Below are positions 15,094 to 23,813 of a stretch of DNA of 41,799 bases, one piece after another. Source of the stretch: a virus. Location: positions 1 through 41,799 of IMG/VR virus record IMGVR_UViG_3300042567_000358; one strand, 5' to 3'. The translations under genes were made by a program, and so were the position numbers. The notes beneath the pieces were generated by a model. That model searched no databases. It saw only the letters and a list, made by a program, of their open reading frames with translations, and had not been told where the DNA came from. The number at the start of each line of letters is the position of its first letter. Within the stretch, counting starts at the first letter, position 1.

Positions 15094-15676
15094 TAAACAC
15101 TTTCATTTTGCTTATATCCGGATAATCGTTATCTGACCAAAGTTTTGGTTCTGTTACTTCAGCGGTGCAAAATTTAAATATGCCTTTTTCTGCTGTTTCC
15201 GGAGTCATGTAATAGTGATAGCCAAATGAATCAATGTCTTGATCTTTCCATGGGATGTCATCAAGTCTACCATCGTAACGCATTTTCTTTAATTCATTAT
15301 ACTGTGTTAGATTGTCTAATAGTATCATTCCACCGCGGCCCAAACTCAAATGTTTCTTGTGCTGGAAGCTTAGACACATCATAGTATTGGGTATGTAGCC
15401 TTTTCTTTCCCAATACACGGCTGCGTCTACAATATTAGTATTACCAATAAAGTAAAAATTATTCCAATTATAGTCTACAAAGTCCCACTCAATGTCTAAC
15501 TTTTTAAATGTCATCGGGACACTGAGATATGTTCTAGTGGGACACAATACATGTTGTGGCTTTGTTAGTCGGAGACATAGCTCAATAGCGTGGGTGCAGC
15601 AATCTACTGCTACTGCATAAGGAGCACCATAGAACTCTGCTATTAGTTGTTCAAATTTTTCTACTTGTTGGTTCAT
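15086..15676 (-). CDS. Minimal DegT/DnrJ/EryC1/StrS-type aminotransferase (196 aa)
   Basis: The fold-type-I PLP signature is clear. An N-terminal FYGAPYAVAVDCCTHAIEL resembles the cofactor-phosphate region. A sugar-binding region is likely around PTRTYLSVP. SFQHKKHLSLGRGG (103-116) holds the predicted PLP lysine Lys108. Members normally have about 370 residues. Here the C-terminal small domain is nearly absent and the protein ends soon after YHYYMTPETAEKG, yet the frame is clean and both ends overlap neighbours neatly (ATGA with the radical SAM gene, eight bases with the amidinotransferase). It is therefore a compact form, not an obvious wreck. It would aminate a keto-sugar or similar keto compound. 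Confidence 0.85.
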   Translation of the reverse strand: MNQQVEKFEQLIAEFYGAPYAVAVDCCTHAIELCLRLTKPQHVLCPTRTYLSVPMTFKKLDIEWDFVDYNWNNFYFIGNTNIVDAAVYWERKGYIPNTMMCLSFQHKKHLSLGRGGMILLDNLTQYNELKKMRYDGRLDDIPWKDQDIDSFGYHYYMTPETAEKGIFKFCTAEVTEPKLWSDNDYPDISKMKVFNA

Positions 15677-17949
15677 GTGATAATCACATCTCTTTTTCTG
15701 CTTGGCAGCTTCTGAATACTATCCAAACTGATAGAAGATTTAACTGCTGTTCCGCTATCTGCTTCTTTTTCTGGCATTGCATCACGCTTTTCATTAGAAA
15801 CATCTACCTGATATTTTTCATGATTGCTCCAGTCACCGGAGCCCTTGAATTGAGTGTGAAAGCTAAAGTCGATAGTCTCGTTTAAGTATGCTTCTTCGTC
15901 TAACAAGTCAGCAAAGTCTTGGCCCGAACGGCCCTCATCTGAACTCCATGTAGGCTTTGCTAGCTTTCTAGCTCTTTTAACTGTGTTACTCTGCCAACGA
16001 CTATAATCCTGTGCATAAAATGCACCCTTACGGCCTTCGGGCGGATACTCTCTGTCATCTAATGGATTATCAACCTGTTCAAACTTAATATCGAAGTCAG
16101 CATCCCACTGACCTTCATCAGTAATCTTAAACTTATATGTTGCATAGAACTGCGCTGGACCATATTGAGTACCAAACTCTTTTAAATCGATTTCTGGGTT
16201 GAAAAGAATCTCTGCTTCGAATCCACCTCTTGAACGCCAAAGATTTCGTAAGAATGGCCAAATCTCATTAACTAATTGATTAGCAAATGGGTTATTCTCT
16301 GCTACGGGAGGAATGATGTTATAATCAAACTTCTCATACACCATTTCTTTACGAACATGTTCATTGTTAAGCTTAATCTTATAATGATCTTTTTGCAATG
16401 CGTGTCGCATTGGGTAGCCAATCGGAACATCAGTGCAACCGGTAAAGTAATCAAGCCACATGTGAATTAGCTTGACTCTCATCATGACATGAGGACCTCC
16501 CATCGCTAAGTCTTTACTAATCCAGTGTCCTTGATACTTATGGAAGCTGATATTGTAAGCGTGTGGATTCTGTCCTACGATTGTTTCTGGCCCTAATCCA
16601 TATCCTACGCCAAGCCCCATATTGTTAACATTGTTATTACGCATACGCCACATGAATGTCATAGTATCACTGAAGTCTTGGTAGTCTTCAGTGGGGAATG
16701 CAACGATCCAATTTGTGGCACAATAGATGCCTACCTTCTTACAGTCAATGAAGTTCTGCTCCATTTCAGCAATAGTAACACCCTTGTGCATATCGTCAAG
16801 AACTTTCTGTGATGCTGATTCACATCCAAAGTTAAACATGATGCAGCCGCCGTCGGCTAAGTCTTGTAGATAAGGTAAATCCATTCTACCGTCATGTCTA
16901 GCATAACCAGTAAACTTAACCTTAAGTCCCTTTTCTTTGAGAGCTAGGGCAAATGCTCTTAGTTCATTGATATTACCATTGATAAGACTGTCAATAAACC
17001 AAATAACATCAGTACCCTTATTATAATATAACCACTCTACTTCGGTAATCAAATCAACTGCCTGGCGCTGACGATACTTCCAAAAGTGTGTTTCTTCACA
17101 GAATGTACACTTAGCCGTACAACCACGACTGATTTCACTATTGACACCGTTCGGAACTTCGTATAAACTAAAGTCAATTGATTCGTAGTCAGGCATCGGT
17201 AGCCCGTTAATATTGATACGCTGATTCTCTGGCTGTGTTAATATCTTAGGTTCTGTGGGGCGCCAACCTTCTTCAATCTCATCAAGCATGACAAGTAGAT
17301 TCTGTTCACCTTCACCCACAATGACATAATCATAGTATGGACGAATATCAAACCAATGCTTGTGAACATTGGGGCCGCCCACAGCAATCAAGATGTTTGG
17401 GTTGCGTCTTTTAATTTCTTGAGCCATCCACTTGGTGGGTTCTTCACTAATATAGTATACACTGAACCCAACTACATCAGGATTCATTTCAATGATTTCG
17501 TCTACTGCTGCGCTTAGAATAGGTTCAAGCACGGGATGGATATCATTCATGTATGTTTCACCTAACCAGTGCCATGAACTAGATGGATCCCACAATCTAA
17601 ATGGTAGCTTATTATTGGGTTGCCAGTCATCACGATATGCATTATATGCTTTAACATTCAAGTCCATGATATGTGTTTCATATCCAGATGCTTTAGCAAT
17701 ACCACTCAGTCGTGCAAGACTGAAGGGAGGCATGTATGGACTCCACTCAGGACACAGCACGAGAACCATTTTAGTCTCACGAGTCTTGTAGTCTACATAT
17801 ACTGGTGTTAGATTTTTCTGAACGGCATCTCTAGCATAGGGCTTGATCGCCTCCATCATACTACGATGGCGAACATCTCCGATATCTTCTGTAGGTCTTT
17901 CATTAGGCTTTAAGTCTGTTTTTGCCAATGACTTTAAATTGAAATCCAA
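15673..17949 (-). CDS. B12-binding-type radical SAM enzyme (1 of 2)
   Basis: The N-terminal half has the layout of a cobalamin-binding domain: MVLVLCPEWSPYMPPFSLARL, a DxVGFSVYY strand, and ILIAVGGPNVHKHW with VIVGEGEQNLL. The radical SAM core follows with the cluster motif ISRGCTAKCTFCEE (Cys277, Cys281, Cys284). About 300 further residues form an unassigned C-terminal region. Such enzymes carry out methylations or other radical changes on unactivated carbons. There is no ATG near the start. GAGGAG at 17961-17956 touches a TTG at 17955 and lies six bases before a TTG at 17949, so I prefer 17949; two extra codons are possible. The end overlaps the aminotransferase start by four bases. The substrate is unknown. 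Confidence 0.85.
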   Translation of the reverse strand: MDFNLKSLAKTDLKPNERPTEDIGDVRHRSMMEAIKPYARDAVQKNLTPVYVDYKTRETKMVLVLCPEWSPYMPPFSLARLSGIAKASGYETHIMDLNVKAYNAYRDDWQPNNKLPFRLWDPSSSWHWLGETYMNDIHPVLEPILSAAVDEIIEMNPDVVGFSVYYISEEPTKWMAQEIKRRNPNILIAVGGPNVHKHWFDIRPYYDYVIVGEGEQNLLVMLDEIEEGWRPTEPKILTQPENQRININGLPMPDYESIDFSLYEVPNGVNSEISRGCTAKCTFCEETHFWKYRQRQAVDLITEVEWLYYNKGTDVIWFIDSLINGNINELRAFALALKEKGLKVKFTGYARHDGRMDLPYLQDLADGGCIMFNFGCESASQKVLDDMHKGVTIAEMEQNFIDCKKVGIYCATNWIVAFPTEDYQDFSDTMTFMWRMRNNNVNNMGLGVGYGLGPETIVGQNPHAYNISFHKYQGHWISKDLAMGGPHVMMRVKLIHMWLDYFTGCTDVPIGYPMRHALQKDHYKIKLNNEHVRKEMVYEKFDYNIIPPVAENNPFANQLVNEIWPFLRNLWRSRGGFEAEILFNPEIDLKEFGTQYGPAQFYATYKFKITDEGQWDADFDIKFEQVDNPLDDREYPPEGRKGAFYAQDYSRWQSNTVKRARKLAKPTWSSDEGRSGQDFADLLDEEAYLNETIDFSFHTQFKGSGDWSNHEKYQVDVSNEKRDAMPEKEADSGTAVKSSISLDSIQKLPSRKRDVIIT

Positions 17950-17970
17950 TTGCAACTCCTCATCAGATAG

Positions 17971-17978
17971 TATTTAAC
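17971..17978 (-). promoter_or_regulatory. Weak late-promoter-like octamer (GTTAAATA)
   Basis: GTTAAATA matches six of eight consensus bases and lies in the short gap between the sugar dehydrogenase fusion and the radical SAM gene. A start about five bases downstream would leave GAGGAG as a leader for the TTG start at 17949. Confidence 0.35.
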
Positions 17979-17986
17979 TAAGAGAA

Positions 17987-20299
17987 TTATACAAAATATT
18001 TTAAGACATCTTTTGTTACCCGATAATCAGAATTAGTATGCATCTGTCTTTTGTTATGTTCTACAATAGGCTTGACTTGTTGCATCCACTCTCTATATTG
18101 ATCATCAGTAAATGCTGCTAAGCGGCTAATTTCGTTAAAGATTAGCTTCATTCGCTCGGCATCATTTTCAACAGTGTCATATGTTTCGTCAATATACGGA
18201 TGAAATGTCTGATACCCGTGACTTCTCAATGTCTTTAAGAAATATGGTCTGCCCATAAGAATAAATGGATGCTTCATCATGATAGGTTTATAGATTTTTT
18301 CGCTAGGGAAAATATCCTTTTCAATGCTGATGGTTGGTCCATTATGATTAGTCTGATAATACGCTGTTTCTGTTACTATTGAAAAATAACTATTATCAAA
18401 AAATTCACTGTCTTGAGGTTGAATATCAGCAGGATTTGGTCTTTCCGCAGTTGAGTTGATATTCAATGGCAAGATGTGCAAGTTTTTCTTAATGTGTTCA
18501 TAATCTTGCACAACCTCCATCAGATGGTCGTCTGGCCTCCACAGCATGTAGTTACCGAATGATACAAATCCATCTTCCAATAAATTATTAGCTAATAAGA
18601 AATCTAATAACTCGCATCGGTGAAGTCTAGGCATTCTATTAAATGATAGATATTTTTTGTCTCTTAGCTTCTCAGCATCATAGTCTGGCCCAGAAAAGTC
18701 ACGATAGTGGCTTAACCCGGACTCAAAATAGCGAGTAGATATAACCTGAAGCTTTACTTCTTCATTAATGTAACCCATTCTGGTCTCATACTCAGTTTCG
18801 CCGTTCGCACATCCGGTTAAAAAGAAGAACTTGATTCCAGTAACTTGCTCATTAACTAAATCTATAATAGTATTAATCTTTTTAAATAAAGAATTTGCAA
18901 ACGGTTCGGCTAAACACTCAAAGAAGACATACTTGCTTCCTTTATTATATTGATCTACTATTAGTTCAACAATAGCTTCGTTACTATAGTTAGCCAATGT
19001 AAAATCATAATTATGGTTAGCATAGATAAAGAATGATTGATCCATATATGGAACTAGCTCTGGATACAGCTTGCTAGTCAATATAGATTTTACCCAATTA
19101 TGATAGTTGTCGGGTTGAACAACAACTTCTTTATTTCTAGTGTTACCATAATGTAGGCTGGCCGGGCCATTATATCTACGCCACGGGTCGATTACAGTAG
19201 CATACGCTGGAAATTTAATATCTTCCACATATTTTTCCCAGTAACCAATAAGATATACATCAGTCCAATCAGATTTTATGTCAGTGTCTCCAGTATGGAG
19301 ATCATAGTAACTAACATTGCCGCCGTGTTTTTCAATGTAATGGCCAATTAACATACTCGCACTGCCGTTGGTATATGGTACACCGGGCTTGTACGCTTTA
19401 CCGATGATTGTAACATTCTTACCATTCTTTAAGCAGCGTAATGCCATGTTCTCAGCTTGAATCTCTCTCGCAGCCATAATACTATCGAATAGATCGTAGC
19501 CGAGGTTTAAATTCTCTGCCATATATCGTAATGCAATGTTATCACGAGGGTGACATGCTCCTGCATCTCCCAAGCCTGCTTTCATATACGCTGGGCCCAT
19601 GATACGATATGTGCTATTCGCTAATGCAGATGTCACTACATCAACATTCATGTTACCATTGCGCTCTGCAACATCCTGCACCATGTTCACTAATGCAAGT
19701 TTCGTGCTAATAAAGGTGTTGTAGAAGATTTTAATCGCTTCTGCTTCGTCCCATGTACCCACTTCAATGCGCGGATCATTTTGCATTAATGGCTTATAGA
19801 AGTTAATCAGTTCTGATGCATCGCCAGTAAGTGAACCATCTTCTGTACCAATGATAAGCATTTCTGGATTGATAAAGTCCCACTTAGTCGTGCCCATAGC
19901 AATGAGATAGGGATTATAGATGAATCGTGCATTAGTAATGCAGGGTCTTAGTTCTCTGCGAACGGTGCCGGGTAAAACTGTACTAATCAATACTACTAAT
20001 TGTCTACGCTCAACATGCTTGTTGACCTCGTTAAGAATATCCGTAACAATCGTATAGTCAAAGTCTTTGTTGGGTAGATGACTAGTAGGGGTCTCACCAC
20101 CGTACATCGGGTCATGCGGAGTAGGAGCAGCAATAAAAATAATATCTCTGTCTGTTACTGCTTCTTGAATAGTTGAACACATTGGAAAGGCGGGGCTTCG
20201 CGGCTCAATATCATATCCTACTACATTATACTGCTCTGCCATTACTTCGGCACAATCTTGCCCTAGCTTACCTACGCCAATCATTGCTACTTTAATCAT
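17987..20299 (-). CDS. Fusion: UDP-glucose/GDP-mannose-type 6-dehydrogenase plus glycosyltransferase-like domain
   Basis: Residues 1-385 are a nucleotide-sugar dehydrogenase. They show a GVGKLG NAD site (8-13), IIFIAAPTP, STVLPGT, the EAIKIFYNTFISTK helix (Lys190, Asn194), the catalytic cysteine in AGACHPRDN (Cys249), and GKAYKPGVPYTNGS (300-313). These enzymes oxidise the C6 alcohol of a UDP- or GDP-sugar to a uronic acid. Residues about 545-770 belong to the five-member glycosyltransferase-like family: KKYLSFNRMPRLHR, NNLLEDGFVSF, SEK, PFILMGRPYFLKTLRSHGYQ and FHPYIDETYD. The fusion suggests that the uronate sugar is made and used by one polypeptide, which is inference. The start overlaps the end of an SGNH gene by ATGA, and GAGGATTTTAA precedes the ATG. 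Confidence 0.87.
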   Translation of the reverse strand: MIKVAMIGVGKLGQDCAEVMAEQYNVVGYDIEPRSPAFPMCSTIQEAVTDRDIIFIAAPTPHDPMYGGETPTSHLPNKDFDYTIVTDILNEVNKHVERRQLVVLISTVLPGTVRRELRPCITNARFIYNPYLIAMGTTKWDFINPEMLIIGTEDGSLTGDASELINFYKPLMQNDPRIEVGTWDEAEAIKIFYNTFISTKLALVNMVQDVAERNGNMNVDVVTSALANSTYRIMGPAYMKAGLGDAGACHPRDNIALRYMAENLNLGYDLFDSIMAAREIQAENMALRCLKNGKNVTIIGKAYKPGVPYTNGSASMLIGHYIEKHGGNVSYYDLHTGDTDIKSDWTDVYLIGYWEKYVEDIKFPAYATVIDPWRRYNGPASLHYGNTRNKEVVVQPDNYHNWVKSILTSKLYPELVPYMDQSFFIYANHNYDFTLANYSNEAIVELIVDQYNKGSKYVFFECLAEPFANSLFKKINTIIDLVNEQVTGIKFFFLTGCANGETEYETRMGYINEEVKLQVISTRYFESGLSHYRDFSGPDYDAEKLRDKKYLSFNRMPRLHRCELLDFLLANNLLEDGFVSFGNYMLWRPDDHLMEVVQDYEHIKKNLHILPLNINSTAERPNPADIQPQDSEFFDNSYFSIVTETAYYQTNHNGPTISIEKDIFPSEKIYKPIMMKHPFILMGRPYFLKTLRSHGYQTFHPYIDETYDTVENDAERMKLIFNEISRLAAFTDDQYREWMQQVKPIVEHNKRQMHTNSDYRVTKDVLKYFV

Positions 20300-21030
20300 T
20301 TAAAATCCTCTTTAATTGCACTGTTAATACACTGTGCCAGTTGTTTGTGTCCATTATGGTTGGGATGACTGTCAACATTTATTTCTATTCTATCATATTC
20401 CCAATACTGCCAGCTACCATTAATATAGTTTATCCATGGATAACTCTCTAATAAAAAAGTTTTAAATGGTTCTGGCAACCTATTAGGTAGATCACAAATG
20501 TCCCAAAAGTAATACTTAATATTAAATCTTTTAAACAGGCTAGATAATGCCTCACAATGTTCAATATATGTGTAGATGTTTTGGATATCGCTAGTGTGAT
20601 ATACTAATCTTTCTTGTGACAACTTATAATGCTTGTCAAATCCATCAATATCAGCAATATTTCCGCAGTTGTCCAAAGCCAAGGCCTGAGGAATAAGATT
20701 GTTTATTTTAGCTTTCATCCATCTGTCATTAATGTTCTCGTACTGTTTGTCGATGTCCATTGGATAATAGTATTCAAATCGTGATTCTTCGGTAAGCTGT
20801 ATGACGGCAACGATATCCTCATCTTTATTGTCTAATAGGTAGTCCAATGTAGTTCTAAAGATGCGCTGATTACTTCCGCACCCGTCGGCTAGATTTACAA
20901 AGTCAGTTGCACCTAACAAATCATGTAGATGTTTAGGCCAAGTTACTTGATCTAATTCTTGTCGTGTGATGCCATTTAGGTCGAGTCCTCCACCCTGGGT
21001 CCAACTACAGCCATTAGCTAGTAATTTCAT
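20296..21030 (-). CDS. SGNH-hydrolase-like protein (2 of 5)
   Basis: The 244-aa protein begins MKLLANGCSWTQGGG with the predicted nucleophile Ser9. It has a Gly/Asn block DGCGSNQRIF (49-57) and a C-terminal DSHPNHNGHKQL with the Asp-x-x-His of SGNH block V. All catalytic blocks are therefore visible, more clearly than in the other copies. It precedes the sugar dehydrogenase/glycosyltransferase fusion with a four-base overlap. A late promoter octamer at 21053-21060 and GAGGATTTTAA before the ATG give it its own late start. An acyl transfer or removal on a glycan is likely; the substrate is unknown. Confidence 0.78.
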   Translation of the reverse strand: MKLLANGCSWTQGGGLDLNGITRQELDQVTWPKHLHDLLGATDFVNLADGCGSNQRIFRTTLDYLLDNKDEDIVAVIQLTEESRFEYYYPMDIDKQYENINDRWMKAKINNLIPQALALDNCGNIADIDGFDKHYKLSQERLVYHTSDIQNIYTYIEHCEALSSLFKRFNIKYYFWDICDLPNRLPEPFKTFLLESYPWINYINGSWQYWEYDRIEINVDSHPNHNGHKQLAQCINSAIKEDFK

Positions 21031-21052
21031 TTAAAATCCTCTATTAGTTTAT

Positions 21053-21060
21053 TATTTATT
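21053..21060 (-). promoter_or_regulatory. T4-type late promoter octamer (AATAAATA)
   Basis: AATAAATA (seven of eight matches) fills the 33-base gap between two SGNH genes. The predicted transcript starts near 21047 and keeps a normal leader with GAGG before the ATG at 21030. Confidence 0.6.
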
Positions 21061-21063
21061 GAG

Positions 21064-21864
21064 TTAAAAGAGACCTGACAAGAAAGCATGATTCGCTGTG
21101 GCTGTGGTCGGAAATAAGGTTACTAAATCGTCTACATAAACAACAGTATCGAGTTTAGCACAGGACTCAATAGCATAATCAATTGTGCGCTGACTCAATG
21201 GTATTCCTACCGCAAGTAAATATTTGCAATGGTCCATTGGAGTAGGATGAGATTCGCATTGCGGGTCACCATTCTGATTTTTCCAATACCATTTTTTTGT
21301 AGATGTGATTATTTCGTTTACTGAAGGTAGCATTCCATCTAAGGTTGTTTTATATATTTCATTTATTTTTTGTTCAAAGCTAATTGTTTTTTGATCACTG
21401 TCAGTCATTGAATTTGTACCCTCGCCGGTCAACTCAATCATGCTAGTATGAATTGCAGTGCAAGGTAAATTGCTGAGATAGCTCCTTGTTAATTCTATCA
21501 AACTCATATCTCGTATTACAAAGCCTTCTGGGTCCGTATAGTTTTTAACAAAGTTCTTATCATACGCATGTTTTTGCGAATAGATGTTGCCAGCAGTAAG
21601 CCATTTGTCATCGATGTATCGATCTTCTCGGAAGGCACCAGTCCACATTACTATTACTAAGTCAGTATCACAAAATTTAAACTTACAATTAGCCTGTGTT
21701 ACTCTATTACTGATTAATAGATTACCTGACCCTGACCTACCAAAATTATAATATTCTGCATGTTCCATTTCTTTGGCCAATAAGTCTGCCCATGTAGGCC
21801 AGGCATATTGAGTGAAGCTGCACCCAAATACAAATAATCTATTATATTTTTTAAAGTCAATCAT
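21064..21864 (-). CDS. SGNH-hydrolase-like protein (3 of 5)
   Basis: The 266-aa protein has RLFVFGCSFTQ (Ser16), YNFGRSGSGNLLISNR as the Gly/Asn block, LVIVMWTG in block-III position, and a C-terminal SHPTPMDH that could give the Asp/His pair. It is closely similar to the gene just upstream (21861-22658): both share PTWA, YNFGRSGxGN, KFKFCDTDLV and REDRY. The pair is a tandem duplication. The start overlaps its upstream copy by four bases. Substrate unknown. Confidence 0.72.
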   Translation of the reverse strand: MIDFKKYNRLFVFGCSFTQYAWPTWADLLAKEMEHAEYYNFGRSGSGNLLISNRVTQANCKFKFCDTDLVIVMWTGAFREDRYIDDKWLTAGNIYSQKHAYDKNFVKNYTDPEGFVIRDMSLIELTRSYLSNLPCTAIHTSMIELTGEGTNSMTDSDQKTISFEQKINEIYKTTLDGMLPSVNEIITSTKKWYWKNQNGDPQCESHPTPMDHCKYLLAVGIPLSQRTIDYAIESCAKLDTVVYVDDLVTLFPTTATANHAFLSGLF

Positions 21865-22658
21865 ATTAATTCCTGCGGCACAGTTCTAGGGTCAAGATTA
21901 GGAAAAATCTGTTCGAATTCTGAGTAATGTTTAATTTGTCGCAATGCATTAGTTGAATCAATTGCATACTGCATTGCTTCATCACTCAATTCTATTCCTA
22001 TTTTTTTAAGATAGTTTGCATATCGTAACGGCGCCGGGTGATAATCTTCATAAAAGTCTGGATCCGACCAAGACTCAATGTACTTAGAACCATGTTCCCA
22101 ATAATTGTCCATTTCCAACTCAAACATATTATCCAAATAACTATCTTCTAATTCTTTATATAGGGTTAGCACCTGTGTTACAGTACTGTTGTTTAAATCC
22201 TGTTGATAGTTAAAAGGGACACTTAGCATAGCTAAAGTGTCACTCGGCAATGCGTTAAGATATGATGTAGTGAGATCAATGATGGACAAATCCCTGACTA
22301 AAAATGTCAGTGGGTCAGCGTATGTCACCAGATAATCTTTGTCAGCAAACTTAAGATCACCTTGCGTATAGATGTTACCGGGCGTTGACCAACCTTGATT
22401 CGGAAGATATCGATCTTCTCTACAGAATGTGCTCCACATAACCATTACTAAGTCAGTATCACAAAATTTAAACTTGCGGTTAGCCTCAGTTATTCTATTA
22501 GCGATGAATACATTGCCTCCGCCGCTACGGCCAAAATTATAAAACTCAGCTTGGCTGATGTGTTTACCCATAATATTTGCCCATGTGGGATACTTATAGC
22601 CAGTAAAGCTACACCCAAATGCAAATACTCTTTTATACTTGTTATAATCGTACATCAT
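21861..22658 (-). CDS. SGNH-hydrolase-like protein (4 of 5), tandem copy
   Basis: The 265-aa protein starts with two adjacent ATGs (22658 and 22655). The first overlaps the stop of the glycosyltransferase-like gene as ATGA and is preferred. Motifs are RVFAFGCSFTG (Ser17), YNFGRSGGGNVFIANR, DLVMVMWS and a C-terminal DYHPAPLRYANYL. It is the tandem relative of 21064-21864, with middle and C-terminal parts diverged, so acceptor or acyl specificity may differ. It stands directly after a free-standing member of the glycosyltransferase-like family. Confidence 0.72.
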   Translation of the reverse strand: MMYDYNKYKRVFAFGCSFTGYKYPTWANIMGKHISQAEFYNFGRSGGGNVFIANRITEANRKFKFCDTDLVMVMWSTFCREDRYLPNQGWSTPGNIYTQGDLKFADKDYLVTYADPLTFLVRDLSIIDLTTSYLNALPSDTLAMLSVPFNYQQDLNNSTVTQVLTLYKELEDSYLDNMFELEMDNYWEHGSKYIESWSDPDFYEDYHPAPLRYANYLKKIGIELSDEAMQYAIDSTNALRQIKHYSEFEQIFPNLDPRTVPQELI

Positions 22659-23812
22659 GTTAGGGCAGTGACAAAATTATCTTTTAGTGCAGAACTCTTA
22701 TTAGTCAATAGTTGATAGTTATATTCAACTATTTCTTTTACCGCAGTTAAGAATTCTACTAACTGTGGTTCGCTTAAATTACTTAATCGTTCTATCTCGT
22801 TAACTATCATTTTTAATCTTTCATAGTCATTGATTTCTTCATCATAGCTTTCATCTATATACGGACTGAATGTTTTATATCCTAATTCTTTTAACTTACT
22901 AAGACTGTGCGGTCTTGACACTAGTATAAAAGGATGACATCTTAGTATAGGCTTAAAGACTTTTTCACTTAGAAACAATCCTTCTCCTAAATCCTTAAAG
23001 TAATTTGTTTCATTTACAATACTAAAGTAAGTGTTCTCGTAATAGTAATCTAAGTTATTGTCTACCTGTACCTGATTCACATATAGTTCAGGAGTATCTA
23101 AAAACATGTCCGGAATGCTTTCTATTCTATCTCTATTACTCTGAAACAAGTTATACAGTTCCGGGTCACAGTGCTGTACTGAGCCTTGAAGATAACCATA
23201 TACACTATCCCAATTTTGACCGTCTACATTTTTACAAAAACTGACATGTCCCTTATCTAATAGATTGCGTAGCTCTAGTAACCCAACTAGTATTGGTCTG
23301 TGCTGGCGCCAGCGACGATTAAGATTCAAATATTTCTTGTCATACTGTTTTATCTCTAGTGTATTCAACTTGCGATAGTTCTCTATATTAGTGGCTTGCT
23401 TTACATTGTACTCAAAAATACGCATCCATTCAATCTGTATATATGGTTTACTGAATACTTTTGACACTCTGTCCACTTCTTCCAATATACTTGCAGACTC
23501 AGTTAGTAGTCTGATATAAGCCGGCGGAAAATTAAGATCCATTATAAAGTATCTATAAATGAATTCTATAGGATCATGATATGCTTCGTGACTGTTGTTT
23601 AATAGTAATGTGGCGCTGCCGCTTCTGATTCTATCTCTGATTTCTTCAGGAATAAAATCAATAGCTGCGATTAAATTCCAACCATGATGAAAATCAATAT
23701 ACCAGTAATCAGTATCTTCAAAATCATAAAAATACATCAGTGAAGACCCTAATCGTAGCTCGGGTCCGTTGTCACTGAAGAAATGTATGTTTTCTTTATT
23801 AAGTAATGCCAT
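22655..23812 (-). CDS. Glycosyltransferase-like family protein (free-standing)
   Basis: The 385-aa protein has the two-block layout shared by five proteins here. Block one is KKYLNLNRRWRQHRPILVG with NLLDKGHVSF. Block two is YFSIVNETNYF, LSEKVFKPI, PFILVSRPHSLSKLKELGYK and FSPYIDESYD. Glu..SEK resembles the donor-binding motif of GT-B and fucosyltransferase-type enzymes, so glycosyl transfer is a reasonable inference, though I cannot name a defined family. The N-terminal 140 residues are specific to this copy. It overlaps the following SGNH gene by four bases and begins one base after the radical SAM stop region, consistent with one operon. Confidence 0.65.
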   Translation of the reverse strand: MALLNKENIHFFSDNGPELRLGSSLMYFYDFEDTDYWYIDFHHGWNLIAAIDFIPEEIRDRIRSGSATLLLNNSHEAYHDPIEFIYRYFIMDLNFPPAYIRLLTESASILEEVDRVSKVFSKPYIQIEWMRIFEYNVKQATNIENYRKLNTLEIKQYDKKYLNLNRRWRQHRPILVGLLELRNLLDKGHVSFCKNVDGQNWDSVYGYLQGSVQHCDPELYNLFQSNRDRIESIPDMFLDTPELYVNQVQVDNNLDYYYENTYFSIVNETNYFKDLGEGLFLSEKVFKPILRCHPFILVSRPHSLSKLKELGYKTFSPYIDESYDEEINDYERLKMIVNEIERLSNLSEPQLVEFLTAVKEIVEYNYQLLTNKSSALKDNFVTALT

Positions 23813-23813
23813 A

